This document shows positions 24,998-33,243 of a stretch of 64,000 nucleotides of DNA, piece after piece. The position numbers were made by a program, and so were the translations under genes. The notes under the pieces were generated by a model, which saw only the letters and a list, made by a program, of their open reading frames with translations, ran no database searches and had not been told where the DNA came from. Origin of the DNA: Svornostia abyssi (GTDB lineage Bacteria > Actinomycetota > Thermoleophilia > Solirubrobacterales > Solirubrobacteraceae); contig CP088295.1 of the NCBI GenBank assembly GCA_024666565.1, positions 992,001 through 1,056,000 of the forward strand, written 5' to 3'. Positions within the stretch are counted from its first letter, which is position 1, and each line of letters starts with the position of its first letter.

Positions 24998-25977
24998 GCG
25001 GTCACGGCGACCGGGCCGACGCCCGGCTGCTCCTGCGGCACGTGCTCGTCCGCGTGATAGCTGGACCGCACGAGCGGCCCGGCGGCGACGTGATCGAAGC
25101 CCATCGCGTGGCCGGCGTCGGCGATCGCGTCGAATTCCTCGGGGTGCCAGTAGCGGACGACGGGCAGGTGCTCCTTCGTCGGGCGCAGGTACTGCCCGAC
25201 GGTGATGACCTGGACGTCGTGGGCACGGAGGTCCTCGAGCGCGGCGATGAGCTCGTCGAACGTCTCGCCGAGTCCGACCATGAGGCCGGACTTCGTCGTG
25301 ACCTCGTCGCCGCCCATCGCCTTCGCGTTGCGCAGGACGCGCAGCGAGCGCTGCCACGTCGATCCGCGGCGCGCGACGGAGTACAGCCGCGGGACGACCT
25401 CGACGTTGTGGTTGAAGACGTCGGGGCGCTCGGCGATGACCGTCGCCAGCGGCATCTCGTGGCCCTGGAAATCGGGGGTCAGGCACTCGACCTTGCAGCT
25501 CGGCGCCTGGCTGCGGATCTGCCGGATCGTGGCAGCCCAGATGCGAGCGCCCTTGTCGGGCAGGTCGTCGCGGTCGACGCTCGTGACGACCGCGTGGCGC
25601 AGCCCCATCTTCGCGACGCTGCGCGCGACGCGGGCGGGCTCGAGCGGGTCGTTCCACGTCGGTTTGCCGGTCTTGACGTGGCAGAAGCCGCAGCGGCGGG
25701 TGCACGTGTCGCCGAGGATCATGAACGTGGCGGTGCCGCGCTCCCAGCAGTCCCCGATGTTCGGGCACGCCGCTTCCTTGCAGACGGTGTGCAGGTCCTC
25801 GCTGTCGATGAGCCGGCCGAGCTCGCGGTACTTCGCGCCGCCCGGCGCGGGGACCTTGAACCAGTTCGGCTTGCGGGCGTTGAAGGGCAGCACGTCGGCG
25901 CCGATGACCTTCAGCACGTCCATGCCGCCTGGGTTGGAGCGGCGGCGGGTCTGGAGTTTGCGCGGGGCGTCCGGCAT
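24994..25977 (-). CDS. lipA: Lipoyl synthase
   Basis: A 327-residue radical SAM enzyme inserting two sulfurs into protein-bound octanoyl groups. The auxiliary cluster motif CKEAACPNIGDC (about 66-77) and the radical-SAM motif CTRRCGFC (about 93-100) are intact; the conserved RSSYHAD end carries the serine ligand. Its products are needed by the pyruvate dehydrogenase E2 encoded at 31865. lipB is on the same strand 2.1 kb upstream, separated by a hypothetical gene and a PadR regulator. Confidence 0.97.
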   Translation of the reverse strand: MPDAPRKLQTRRRSNPGGMDVLKVIGADVLPFNARKPNWFKVPAPGGAKYRELGRLIDSEDLHTVCKEAACPNIGDCWERGTATFMILGDTCTRRCGFCHVKTGKPTWNDPLEPARVARSVAKMGLRHAVVTSVDRDDLPDKGARIWAATIRQIRSQAPSCKVECLTPDFQGHEMPLATVIAERPDVFNHNVEVVPRLYSVARRGSTWQRSLRVLRNAKAMGGDEVTTKSGLMVGLGETFDELIAALEDLRAHDVQVITVGQYLRPTKEHLPVVRYWHPEEFDAIADAGHAMGFDHVAAGPLVRSSYHADEHVPQEQPGVGPVAVTA

Positions 25978-25989
25978 GCCCCGACCAGA

Positions 25990-27324
25990 CTACCGGGGGT
26001 CGTACAGCCAGTACGCGGTGTTCGCGGATACGAGGTCGCCGTCGTGCTTCTGCCAGAACTCGTGTCCGTCGCGGGCGCGGGCACGAAGCACCATCCGCCC
26101 CGCCCCGTCGCCCCACACGGCGAGCGTTCCATCGCTCGGTGCCGGCGCGTCGGGGCCGGGAAGCGCGGCGGCGGGTTGATCGGCAAGGGTGAGAAGCGTT
26201 GCGGTATCGGGGAGCCTGCCCTCTCCGTCGCGTGCTCGCGTGACGGCCGCACGCTCCAGATTCTCGATACGGCGGGCGGCTGCTCGCCGTACGAGGTAGG
26301 TGTGGCCCGCGGGCGTGACGGCGAACAGAGCGAGGAGCCGGTCGAGCACCGCACCGCAGCGCAGCGACATCGCGCAGCCGCTACTTGGTTCGGTGGGGAC
26401 GGCGTGAAAGGTGGAGGCGCTGCACACGTCGGCCGGGTAGGGCAGGTCGGCCACCCATGTGGCGGCGGAGTCGGGGAGTCCGTTGGCAAAGACGTCGAAG
26501 CCTCCGAGCCGGAACGGGCGAGGCTCTCCGACCTCTGCGCACGTGACGAACACACCCCGATCGAGCGTGCGGTCCGCGATGTGCGACCCACGACGTGCGA
26601 AGTGCACCGCGCCGTCTCGCACCGAGAAACCGTGTGCGGCGGCGACCGGCTCCGGAGGCAGGGGCGGGACGGCAGTGGATGGCCAGACCGACCACGTCTC
26701 CGCGTTGGTCTGCAGGTTCGCCCCGTCCTCGATGCGCTCCACTGTCGTGCCGTCTGCAGCCAGGGCGCGGACGAGCGCCGCGCGAGGAGCACCCCAGACG
26801 CCGATGTTCGGCCAGGGGGGTGCGGGCGACTCCGGGCCCGGGAGCACGACCACCTTTCCCGCGTACGAGTCCTCCTGTTCGGCGGCGGGTCGTCCCTCAC
26901 TGTCGAGGGAGACACGCTGGAACCGCACGCGCCAGGCGACGGGGCGTCGAAGGACCAGCGTCCGACCGGCGTCGGTCACGGCAGCGCTCGCGACCTCGGT
27001 CCCCGATCGGACGACCACACAGGCATCGGCCCAGGCAGGCAGCCCGATGGCAAACGATGCTCGCCGCTTTGGGGCCCGGCCGCGGAACAGCTCCCGGTAC
27101 CCGGAGGCGATCGGTGCCTCTGCCCGGGGTGCGCGGAGGCACCGAACGGCGATGTGGCGTCCTGCGACGCTTCGGTACCGCGTGCCCGCGGCGGGCCCGA
27201 AGACGAGCTGGCGCGCTCCGCTCTGGTCCCGCACCGCCGTAAGCCCAGGCGTTGCTGCCTTCGCGGAGGTCGGGACCCCGATTGCGGGCGCGAGGAGCGC
27301 AAGCGCGATTCCGCGACGAAGCAT
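25990..27324 (-). CDS. Secreted protein of unknown function
   Basis: A 444-residue protein with a signal peptide (about 1-23, SAKA-A). Eight cysteines in the mature part suggest disulfides. The sequence is rich in short beta segments (RTLVLRRPVAWRVRFQRVSL) and Trp/Pro loops, with a C-terminal DGHEFWQKHDGDLVSANTAYWLYD. I recognise no family. TACGCT lies 8 nt before the ATG at 27324, close to the leaderless spacing. Its 3' end is 12 nt from lipA, but a functional link is not evident. Confidence 0.7.
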   Translation of the reverse strand: MLRRGIALALLAPAIGVPTSAKAATPGLTAVRDQSGARQLVFGPAAGTRYRSVAGRHIAVRCLRAPRAEAPIASGYRELFRGRAPKRRASFAIGLPAWADACVVVRSGTEVASAAVTDAGRTLVLRRPVAWRVRFQRVSLDSEGRPAAEQEDSYAGKVVVLPGPESPAPPWPNIGVWGAPRAALVRALAADGTTVERIEDGANLQTNAETWSVWPSTAVPPLPPEPVAAAHGFSVRDGAVHFARRGSHIADRTLDRGVFVTCAEVGEPRPFRLGGFDVFANGLPDSAATWVADLPYPADVCSASTFHAVPTEPSSGCAMSLRCGAVLDRLLALFAVTPAGHTYLVRRAAARRIENLERAAVTRARDGEGRLPDTATLLTLADQPAAALPGPDAPAPSDGTLAVWGDGAGRMVLRARARDGHEFWQKHDGDLVSANTAYWLYDPR

Positions 27325-27352
27325 GATTGAGCAGCGTACGTCGTGTGGTCGC

Positions 27353-27382
27353 GGGCGTCGTCACGATCTCGTGACGACGCCC
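27353..27382 (-). terminator. Terminator after PadR gene
   Basis: A perfect 14-bp stem (27353-27366 with 27369-27382) 12 nt beyond the PadR stop codon. Confidence 0.75.
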
Positions 27383-27394
27383 GGTGCCTGCGCC

Positions 27395-27910
27395 TCAGTC
27401 CTTCGCCAGCAGCGCGAACAGCTGCTTGCGGGCGGTGTCGAGGATCTCCTTCGCCTCCCGCGTCTGGTCCGGCGTGCCGGCCTGGCTGATCTGCATCACG
27501 GCCATGCCGAGCTGCTTGGCAGCCTGCATGAGCGCGAGCGCGTCCTCGTTGACCTCGCCGCGGACCGTGTCCCACGGGGCGGGTTCGCCCGAGCGCTCCT
27601 CGGCGACCTTGGTGCCGTCGTCGGTGAGCTCGAACGTCTTCTTCCCGTCCCGCTCGACCGAGCGCACGAGGCCCTCGTCTTCGAGCAGTGCGAGGGCGGG
27701 GTAGATCGAGCCGGCGCTCGGCGTCCAGACGCCGTTGCTCCGTTCCTCGATCGCCTGCATCAGCGCGTAGCCGGTCCGCGGCTCCTCGGTGAGGAGGCGC
27801 AGGATGGCGGCGCGCACGTCGCCGCGGCGGGCGCGCGGCCCGCGACGGCCTCGGCCGGGGCCGCCGGGGCCCGGTCCGAATCCGCGGCCGAACGGTCCGC
27901 CGCGGTGCAT
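27395..27910 (-). CDS. PadR-family transcriptional regulator
   Basis: A 171-residue regulator. A Gly/Arg/Pro-rich N-terminal tail (1-30) precedes the winged helix: DVRAAILRLLTEEPRTGYALMQAIEERSNGVWTPSAGSIYPALALLEDEGLVRS is the canonical PadR block. The C-terminal helices (LALMQAAKQLGMAVMQISQ...) dimerise. A clear target such as an efflux pump is not adjacent, so autoregulation through the inverted repeat at 28020-28067 is the simplest idea. The ATG at 27910 lies behind a leader that contains a 9-bp hairpin. Confidence 0.88.
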   Translation of the reverse strand: MHRGGPFGRGFGPGPGGPGRGRRGPRARRGDVRAAILRLLTEEPRTGYALMQAIEERSNGVWTPSAGSIYPALALLEDEGLVRSVERDGKKTFELTDDGTKVAEERSGEPAPWDTVRGEVNEDALALMQAAKQLGMAVMQISQAGTPDQTREAKEILDTARKQLFALLAKD

Positions 27911-27938
27911 CTGGTGGCCCGTCCAGGGCCCTGATTCT

Positions 27939-27960
27939 GCTTCGGCGAAGACGCCGAAGC
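27939..27960. repeat. 9-bp hairpin in PadR leader
   Basis: GCTTCGGCG/CGCCGAAGC with AAGA loop, 28 nt upstream of the PadR start. No U tract follows, so it may be a leader structure rather than a terminator. Confidence 0.45.
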
Positions 27961-28019
27961 GGGGGGTGACAGCGAGACATGGATGTCCTCCGAAGTCGTT
28001 TCGCGGTATTGCGATGCAT

Positions 28020-28067
28020 AACGTTATATCGAAACGATCATGAAAAGAACACTCGCGATATATCGTT
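28020..28067. promoter_or_regulatory. AT-rich inverted repeat upstream of padR
   Basis: AACGTTATATCG (28020-28031) and CGATATATCGTT (28056-28067) are reverse complements at 11 of 12 positions. This is among the most AT-rich stretches in the window and is a likely PadR operator/promoter region. Confidence 0.6.
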
Positions 28068-28083
28068 GGCGCGTAGGCGCTCG

Positions 28084-28800
28084 CTACGCCGGGGTGGGCG
28101 CGGAGGCCGCGAGGGCCTCGAGACGCGCCCGGCTGACGAGCCGCTGGCGCAGCCTGTACGCCTCAGCCACGGCGTGCGCGGTCCGCCGGCGCATGCAGTC
28201 CAGCGGATCGTCCCCGCACCCCGCCCCGAGCTCCGCGGCGACGGACGTCATCTGCACGTCCATCCCGCACGGCTTGATCCACGTGAACGGCTCGAGGTCG
28301 TTGACGACGTTGATGGCGAACCCGTGCATCGCGTACCCCCGCGAGAGGTGCAGTCCGATCGACGCGATCTTCCGGTCCTCGACCCACACGCCCGTGAGGT
28401 TCTCGCGCGCCGTGCTCTCCCGCCGCCGCACCGCGATCCCCTGCTCGGTGAGCGCCGCCATGAGCGCGCCCTCCAACGTGTGCACGAACGGGTGGACCTG
28501 CGGCACGCGCATGATCGTGTAGCCCGTGAGCATGCCCGGGCCGTGGTAGGTGACGTGCCCGCCGCGGTCGACATCGGCGATGTCGATGCCCCGCTCGGCG
28601 TACCAGTCCGCGCCGAACGGGAGCTCGCCCGCCTCGGTGCGGCGACCGCGCGTGTAGACGGGCGGATGCTCGAGCAGCAGGAGCGTGTCGGGGATCCGCC
28701 CCTCGATGCGGGCCGCGCGCAGGCGCGTCTGCAGTTCCAGCGCCTCGCGGTACTCGACGAGGCCGAGCTGGCAGACCCACAGCTCCGGGCGCGTCGCCAT
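28084..28800 (-). CDS. lipB: Lipoyl(octanoyl) transferase
   Basis: A 238-residue enzyme moving octanoyl from acyl-carrier protein to E2 or GcvH lysines. VDRGGHVTYHGPGML is the family active-site loop; DRKIASIGLHLSRGYAMHGFAINV contains the catalytic Lys and INPC-like IKPCGM the catalytic Cys. The ATG at 28800 is preferred over 28821, because TACCCT lies exactly 7 nt upstream. It works with LipA (24994) and supplies the pyruvate dehydrogenase E2 in this window. Confidence 0.95.
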   Translation of the reverse strand: MATRPELWVCQLGLVEYREALELQTRLRAARIEGRIPDTLLLLEHPPVYTRGRRTEAGELPFGADWYAERGIDIADVDRGGHVTYHGPGMLTGYTIMRVPQVHPFVHTLEGALMAALTEQGIAVRRRESTARENLTGVWVEDRKIASIGLHLSRGYAMHGFAINVVNDLEPFTWIKPCGMDVQMTSVAAELGAGCGDDPLDCMRRRTAHAVAEAYRLRQRLVSRARLEALAASAPTPA

Positions 28801-28807
28801 GGCTTGC

Positions 28808-28813
28808 AGGGTA
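28808..28813 (-). promoter_or_regulatory. Leaderless -10 hexamer TACCCT (lipB)
   Basis: Ends 7 nt before the ATG at 28800; back to back with the forward hexamer at 28825. Confidence 0.55.
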
Positions 28814-28824
28814 GTGGCCATCCG

Positions 28825-28830
28825 TACCCT
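28825..28830 (+). promoter_or_regulatory. -10 hexamer TACCCT, 8 nt before ATG 28839
   Basis: Near-leaderless spacing; divergent from the lipB promoter with 11 nt between the hexamers. Confidence 0.45.
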
Positions 28831-28838
28831 GGTTCGTG

Positions 28839-29447
28839 ATGGCGACGGAACTCAACGATCACGCTCGCCGGCTGCGCTGGCGGCTGCGCGGCGCGTGGCT
28901 CGGCCCGGCGTTCGTCGTCCTCACCGTCGTCGACACGATCCTCATCCGCGTGCAGCCGCTCGCGGGGGAGGGCAAGACCGACTGGGTCGCCGCGTTCCTC
29001 CTGGCGGGGTCGATCAACCTCATCGTCGTCGCCGCGCTCGGCCAGCTCGGTGGCTGGTGGCTGCGGCGCCGGCGGCCGGACCTCCCGAAGGTCGTCGCCG
29101 ACAACTACGCCGGGACGGCGCTGCTCTTCGTGGTCACCGCCGTCTTCCTCGGGTTCGGGATGGCCCACCGCTCGGACGCGACGTACGAAGCGGACGCGGT
29201 CGACAAGGCCTCCGCCGCCGGCCGCGACTACCTCATGGCGAACGCGCCGCCCGCGTACCGCGAGGGCGCCGCGACGGCTGACCTCATCCGGATCGACCGG
29301 GACGTGTACCGCGTGTGCGCCAACGGCGGCGATCCGGCGCGGTCGTGGTGCGTCATCGTCACCACGGACGCCGACCCGCCGGGCATCCGGCGCGACAGGA
29401 ACCGCGAGCCGAACGCGTCACTCGACGGGCTGCGCGAGATCCGCTGA
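28839..29447 (+). CDS. Membrane protein of unknown function
   Basis: A 202-residue protein with three membrane helices (about 23-39, 47-70, 91-107) and a soluble C-terminal half (110-202). That half has a Cys pair (VCANGG...SWCVIVTTD) and a basic tail, probably extracytoplasmic. There is no recognised domain. The start at the ATG 28839 follows TACCCT by 8 nt. It may share a transcript with the GAP-family gene 30 nt downstream, although that gene has its own hexamer. Confidence 0.7.
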   Translation: MATELNDHARRLRWRLRGAWLGPAFVVLTVVDTILIRVQPLAGEGKTDWVAAFLLAGSINLIVVAALGQLGGWWLRRRRPDLPKVVADNYAGTALLFVVTAVFLGFGMAHRSDATYEADAVDKASAAGRDYLMANAPPAYREGAATADLIRIDRDVYRVCANGGDPARSWCVIVTTDADPPGIRRDRNREPNASLDGLREIR

Positions 29448-29477
29448 CCGCCGGTCGCGCCGGTAGCTTCGCGGGGC

Positions 29478-30149
29478 ATGGGCGAGCTGCTCGCCACCGT
29501 CCTGCCCCTGGCGCTCGGCGCCGCCGTGAGCCCCACGCTCGCGGCGCTGGTCATCGCGGTCCTGGCCAGCGGGGACGATCCGGTCCGGCGCGGGGTGGCG
29601 CTGACGGCCGGTGCGGCCGTCCCGCTGGTGGTCATCGCTGCGGTCGTCCTGCTGACGATGCACGCGGCGGGCGCTGCCGAGCCGGGGCCGAAGCACCGCA
29701 CGCTCGACGGGGTGATCGACCTCGTCTTCGGCGTGCTGTTGGCGGCGGTCGCCTGGCGCGCGCTGCAGCCCACCCCGACGCCCCAGGAGCAGCAGGCCGC
29801 ACGCGCGGTCGACGCACCCGGCGGGACCGCGCGCTACGTCGCGCTCGGCGTCGGGATCATGCTCGTGAATTTCAGCACGCTGGCGTTGTTCGTCCCGGCG
29901 ATGAAGGACATCGCGCGGGCCGGTGTCCCGGTCGGGCAGGAGATCGCCGCGGTCGTCGTCGTGCTCGTCATCGTCCTGATCCCCGCGTGGGTGCCCGTCG
30001 CGCTGCGGGTCGCGTTCCCCGACCGGACGGCGCGTGTGCTCCGGCCGCTCGGCCGCTGGATGCACGACAACCAGCGCGCGCTCGGCGGCTGGGTCTCCGC
30101 GGCGTTCGCCGCCTACCTGGTGCTCAGGGGCGTGCTGGAGCTGCGCTGA
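29478..30149 (+). CDS. GAP-family (Sap-like) membrane protein
   Basis: A 223-residue protein with six membrane helices. LPLALGAAVSPTLAALVIAVLASGD is the first helix and loop typical of the mycobacterial GAP/Sap (sulfolipid-addressing) family, and VNFSTLALFVPAMKDIA marks the second half. In mycobacteria, related proteins help move glycolipids to the surface; here the cargo is unknown. TAGCTT lies 8 nt before the ATG. It overlaps the convergent DUF3159 gene by 26 nt. Confidence 0.82.
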   Translation: MGELLATVLPLALGAAVSPTLAALVIAVLASGDDPVRRGVALTAGAAVPLVVIAAVVLLTMHAAGAAEPGPKHRTLDGVIDLVFGVLLAAVAWRALQPTPTPQEQQAARAVDAPGGTARYVALGVGIMLVNFSTLALFVPAMKDIARAGVPVGQEIAAVVVVLVIVLIPAWVPVALRVAFPDRTARVLRPLGRWMHDNQRALGGWVSAAFAAYLVLRGVLELR

Positions 30150-30780
30150 CCGGGGGCTCCCGGATCAGCAGCCACGACAGGTAAATCGCCAGGGCGAACA
30201 GGGGCACGCCCATCGCCACGCGCGCCACGCCGAGCGCTGCGACCGCGTCGGCGAAGTACAGCGGCACCTGCACCACGAGCCGCAGGCTGAACATCGCCAC
30301 CCAGATCCAGCTGACGCGGCTGTAGAGCTTGAGCTTCGTCGGGTCCTTCCGCCACGCCGTGCCCTTCTGCATCGCCGTCTCGAGGATCAGCCCGATGAGC
30401 GGCCAGCGCACGAGGATCGAGATGAGGTACCCCGCCGCGTAGACGCCGTTGAGCAGCAGGCCCGGGAGGAAGAAGTCCTCGGCATTGCCCGTGCGGGAGA
30501 CGACGAAGGCCGAGATCGCCAGGCCCGCCATGCCCGCAAGCGCGAACTGGATGGTCTCCTTGCGCGCGATCCGCGCGAGGGCGAACAGGCCACCGACGGC
30601 CGCGGCGATGATCGCCGCCGTGGTCGGCTCCTGGCCCGCGATCGAGTACGCGATGACGAAGACGACCGCGGGCGCGGCGGACTCGGCGATGCCCAGCGGT
30701 CCGCCGAGCGCCTCGTGGATCGCCGGGCCGGGCCCGGGATCGTCGGCGTGCGTGGACTGGATGAGGGGATGCTCGGTCAT
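30124..30780 (-). CDS. DUF3159 membrane protein
   Basis: A 218-residue protein with about six helices. GIAESAAPAVVFVIAYSIAG and the ARIARKETIQFALAG segment, then RTGNAEDFFLPGLLLNGVYAAGYLISILVRWPLIG, match the actinobacterial DUF3159 family. Function is unknown. The ATG overlaps the stop of the AbiEi-DUF559 gene (ATGA, 30777-30780), so it is translationally coupled behind that gene, an unusual pairing. Confidence 0.85.
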   Translation of the reverse strand: MTEHPLIQSTHADDPGPGPAIHEALGGPLGIAESAAPAVVFVIAYSIAGQEPTTAAIIAAAVGGLFALARIARKETIQFALAGMAGLAISAFVVSRTGNAEDFFLPGLLLNGVYAAGYLISILVRWPLIGLILETAMQKGTAWRKDPTKLKLYSRVSWIWVAMFSLRLVVQVPLYFADAVAALGVARVAMGVPLFALAIYLSWLLIREPPVSAAPARP

Positions 30781-31730
30781 GCGGCGACGTGCAGTGTCGC
30801 AGGCGTGAGCATGCGCTCGACGGTGGCAATCACGAGATCGGGCTCGCGCTTGACGCGCAGGTACGTGAAGCGCAGGACGCGCCAGCCCTTCGACTGCAGT
30901 TCGACGTCCTGCCGGCGATCCCGTTCGAACGCTGCGCGGGACATGTGAAACCCGGCGCTGTCGAGCTCGACGACCAGGCGGTGCTTCGGCCAGTGCGCGT
31001 CGACCCGCCACCCCTCGACGTATTCGTTCCATCGTGGGCGTTCGAGGTTGTGTTTGCGGCTGAGGAGATGGAACGCCACCTCGAGCTTCGAGCGCAGCTG
31101 GGTCTGTTGGTTCGGGTCGACCGACTCGAGGAGTTCGGTGACGGTCTTCGCGCCGGGGACCTTCCGGTCGAGCAGGGCATTGATCTTCCGCAGGTCGAAG
31201 ATCCGATGGTTCTCTGCGTCCTCGATGGCGCGCTCGGCGAGCCACGTCGACTCGGTCGCGGCGATGTCGAAGATGGTGCGAGCCGGGGTGGTCACCGGCA
31301 GTCCGCGGTGCGTGGTGACGTCCTCCGGGCGCAGCGTGCGGGGCCGGTGCAATGTGATGCCGTCACGGCGGGCCAGCCCGCGGCGGTGCATGACGCTCAC
31401 GTGGGTCGTGGTCGTCGGGTCCCAGCCCATCTCCCAGACCGCCCCGCCGCTGCGGTGGCTAAGGAACGCGTCGTCGTGAAAGGTCCGGACCGCCCGGAGG
31501 CGGATGGCGTGGAGGTCGAGGGTGCGGTGGCCGACGGCATAGACGTTGGGGGCGATGCGGTGGAGGCGACCGGTGCGGATGCGGTGCTTGATCGCGTCGT
31601 CGGTGAGGCCGAGTTCGCGCAGTTGCGAGCGGTTGATGACGCCGTGCTGGAGGTCCGCAAGCTCGGCGATGAGCTGGTCGAGTGAGCCTTCGCGGACGCT
31701 CAGGTCGGCTGGGTCGAGATATGGGCGCAT
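30777..31730 (-). CDS. AbiEi-type winged-helix fused to DUF559/Vsr-like nuclease domain
   Basis: A 317-residue protein. Residues about 10-75 are the AbiEi-antitoxin-type winged helix (LQHGVINRSQLRELGLTDDAIKHRI...RLHRIAPNVYAVGH); the middle is the AbiEi_1-like linker. The C-terminus (about 225-310) is a DUF559/Vsr-like PD-(D/E)XK fold: RVDAHWPKHRLVVELDSAGFH, then RRQDVELQSKGWRVLRFTY. No AbiEii toxin is adjacent. The start codon at 31730 sits inside an inverted-repeat array (31711-31831). Starts at 31739 and 31820 are possible but would translate the repeats. Confidence 0.82.
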   Translation of the reverse strand: MRPYLDPADLSVREGSLDQLIAELADLQHGVINRSQLRELGLTDDAIKHRIRTGRLHRIAPNVYAVGHRTLDLHAIRLRAVRTFHDDAFLSHRSGGAVWEMGWDPTTTTHVSVMHRRGLARRDGITLHRPRTLRPEDVTTHRGLPVTTPARTIFDIAATESTWLAERAIEDAENHRIFDLRKINALLDRKVPGAKTVTELLESVDPNQQTQLRSKLEVAFHLLSRKHNLERPRWNEYVEGWRVDAHWPKHRLVVELDSAGFHMSRAAFERDRRQDVELQSKGWRVLRFTYLRVKREPDLVIATVERMLTPATLHVAA

Positions 31731-31831
31731 ACGACCCATAGCTCGACCCACACCGAAACTCGCCCCCCCGGCTACCCCGCTCGTGCAGTCTGGGGCGACT
31801 GATGGGCGCTCCACGCCCATAACTCGCCCCA
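31711..31831. promoter_or_regulatory. Four-to-five-copy inverted repeat array over the AbiEi-DUF559 start
   Basis: Copies of a GGGnCGAGnTATGGGCG-like motif form two imperfect palindromes: 31711-31727 against 31731-31749, and 31791-31808 against 31814-31831 (16 of 18 matching). A fifth degenerate half lies at 31751-31767. The first palindrome contains the start codon, fitting autorepression by the winged helix. Confidence 0.75.
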
Positions 31832-31864
31832 GGCGCCTCGCGCCCGGGGTGAGCGTCGCCGCGC

Positions 31865-33217
31865 CTACAGCGCCAGCGCCAGCGGCTGCTCGAGCAGCTC
31901 GCGCACGCGGCGCAGGAACAGCGCGCTGTCGGCGCCGTAGAGGATGCGATGGTCGCTGGCCAGCGTCATCGCCATCGTGTGGCCGGGCACGATTTCGCCG
32001 TCGCGCACGACCGGCCGCGCGGCCAGCTCGCCGACGGCCAGGATCGCGGCCTGCCCGGGGTTGATCACCGCGGTGAAGTGCGCGACCCCGTACATCCCGA
32101 GGTTGCTCACCGTGAACGTGCCGCCTGAGACTTCGGGCGGCGTGATGGTGTTCTCGCGGACCTTCGCGGCGAGCGCGCGTGTCTCGCGGCCGATCTCGCC
32201 CAGCGAGCGGCTGTCCGCGTCGAAGATCACCGGTACGACGAGTGACTCTGGGGCCGCGACCGCGATCCCGACGTTCACCCGGCCGTACTGCTCGAACGCG
32301 CCGTCCTTGTAGGCGCCGTTCACGCGCGGGTGCTCGCGCAGCGCGAGCGCGCAGGCCTTCACGACCATGTCGTTGTAGGACGGCGGCGGTGCGTCCCCGG
32401 CGATCGCCTTCAGCTGGGTGCGCAGGTCGACGGCCGCGGTCATGTCGACCTCGGTCGTGACCTCGAAGCTCGGGATCGTGGCCCGCGACTCCGCCATCCG
32501 CCGGGCGATGACCTGCTGCACGCGGGACGGTTCGGTGGTCGTGACGTCGCCGCGGTTCGTGCCGCGCTCGGTGACGGCGCCGGTCGCGGGAGCGGGGGCT
32601 GTCGCTGGAGCCGCGGCGGCCGGTGCGGCCGCACCCGTCGGCGCGGCCTCGACGTCCGCCCGGACGATCCGCCCGCCGGGCCCGGTGCCCGTCACGCCGC
32701 GAAGGTCCACGCCCCGGTCCTGCGCGACGCGCCGCGCGACCGGGGACGCCTTAACTCGCTCGCCGTCCGCGCCAGCGGGGGAGGCGGGCGCCGGGCCGGT
32801 GTCGGCCAGCGTCTCGCGTGCGCCGCTGCCGGGCGCTGCCCCATCGGCGGGCGTCGCGGCATCGGCGGCCTCGTGGTCGGCGACCGCCGGCGGGGCCGCG
32901 GGGTGGCCGCCGCTCTCGGCCTCGCGCCCCTCGGCGGGCTCGGCCGCAGCGGGGGCCGCGGCGCCGTTGCCCCCGGGTTCCTCGCCGGCGCCGAGCAGTC
33001 GGGCGATGACGTCGCCGATGGGCAGCGTGGCGCCCTCCTCGGCGACGATCTCCAACACGCCGGCGGCGTCGGCCTCGTACGTCATCGTGGCCTTGTCGGT
33101 CTCGATCTCGGCGAGCTCCTCGCCGCGGGCGACCTCGTCGCCGTCGGCCTTGAGCCAGCGCAGGATCGTCCCCTCCTCCATGGAGTCCGAGAGCCGAGGC
33201 ATCACGATGTCGGGCAC
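31865..33217 (-). CDS. pdhC: Pyruvate/2-oxo acid dehydrogenase E2 (dihydrolipoamide acetyltransferase)
   Basis: A 450-residue E2. The lipoyl domain (1-77) carries Lys42 in ETDKATM. An Ala/Pro/Glu-rich linker follows. The peripheral-subunit-binding domain reads ASPVARRVAQDRGVDL...GTGPGGRIVRADV (about 155-190). The acyltransferase domain (220-450) ends with the catalytic SDHRILYGADSALFL. It transfers acetyl groups from E1 to CoA. E1 genes lie 8.8 kb away and E3 at 48570. The GTG at 33217 is 6 nt after TACGCT, close to leaderless spacing. Confidence 0.94.
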   Translation of the reverse strand: MPDIVMPRLSDSMEEGTILRWLKADGDEVARGEELAEIETDKATMTYEADAAGVLEIVAEEGATLPIGDVIARLLGAGEEPGGNGAAAPAAAEPAEGREAESGGHPAAPPAVADHEAADAATPADGAAPGSGARETLADTGPAPASPAGADGERVKASPVARRVAQDRGVDLRGVTGTGPGGRIVRADVEAAPTGAAAPAAAAPATAPAPATGAVTERGTNRGDVTTTEPSRVQQVIARRMAESRATIPSFEVTTEVDMTAAVDLRTQLKAIAGDAPPPSYNDMVVKACALALREHPRVNGAYKDGAFEQYGRVNVGIAVAAPESLVVPVIFDADSRSLGEIGRETRALAAKVRENTITPPEVSGGTFTVSNLGMYGVAHFTAVINPGQAAILAVGELAARPVVRDGEIVPGHTMAMTLASDHRILYGADSALFLRRVRELLEQPLALAL

Positions 33218-33243
33218 GCCCTCAGCGTACCGGCATCACGTGA

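Noticed and set aside
24688..27330. 880-codon forward frame opposite lipA and the secreted protein
   Set aside because: Spans several genuine reverse-strand genes and has no recognisable domain.
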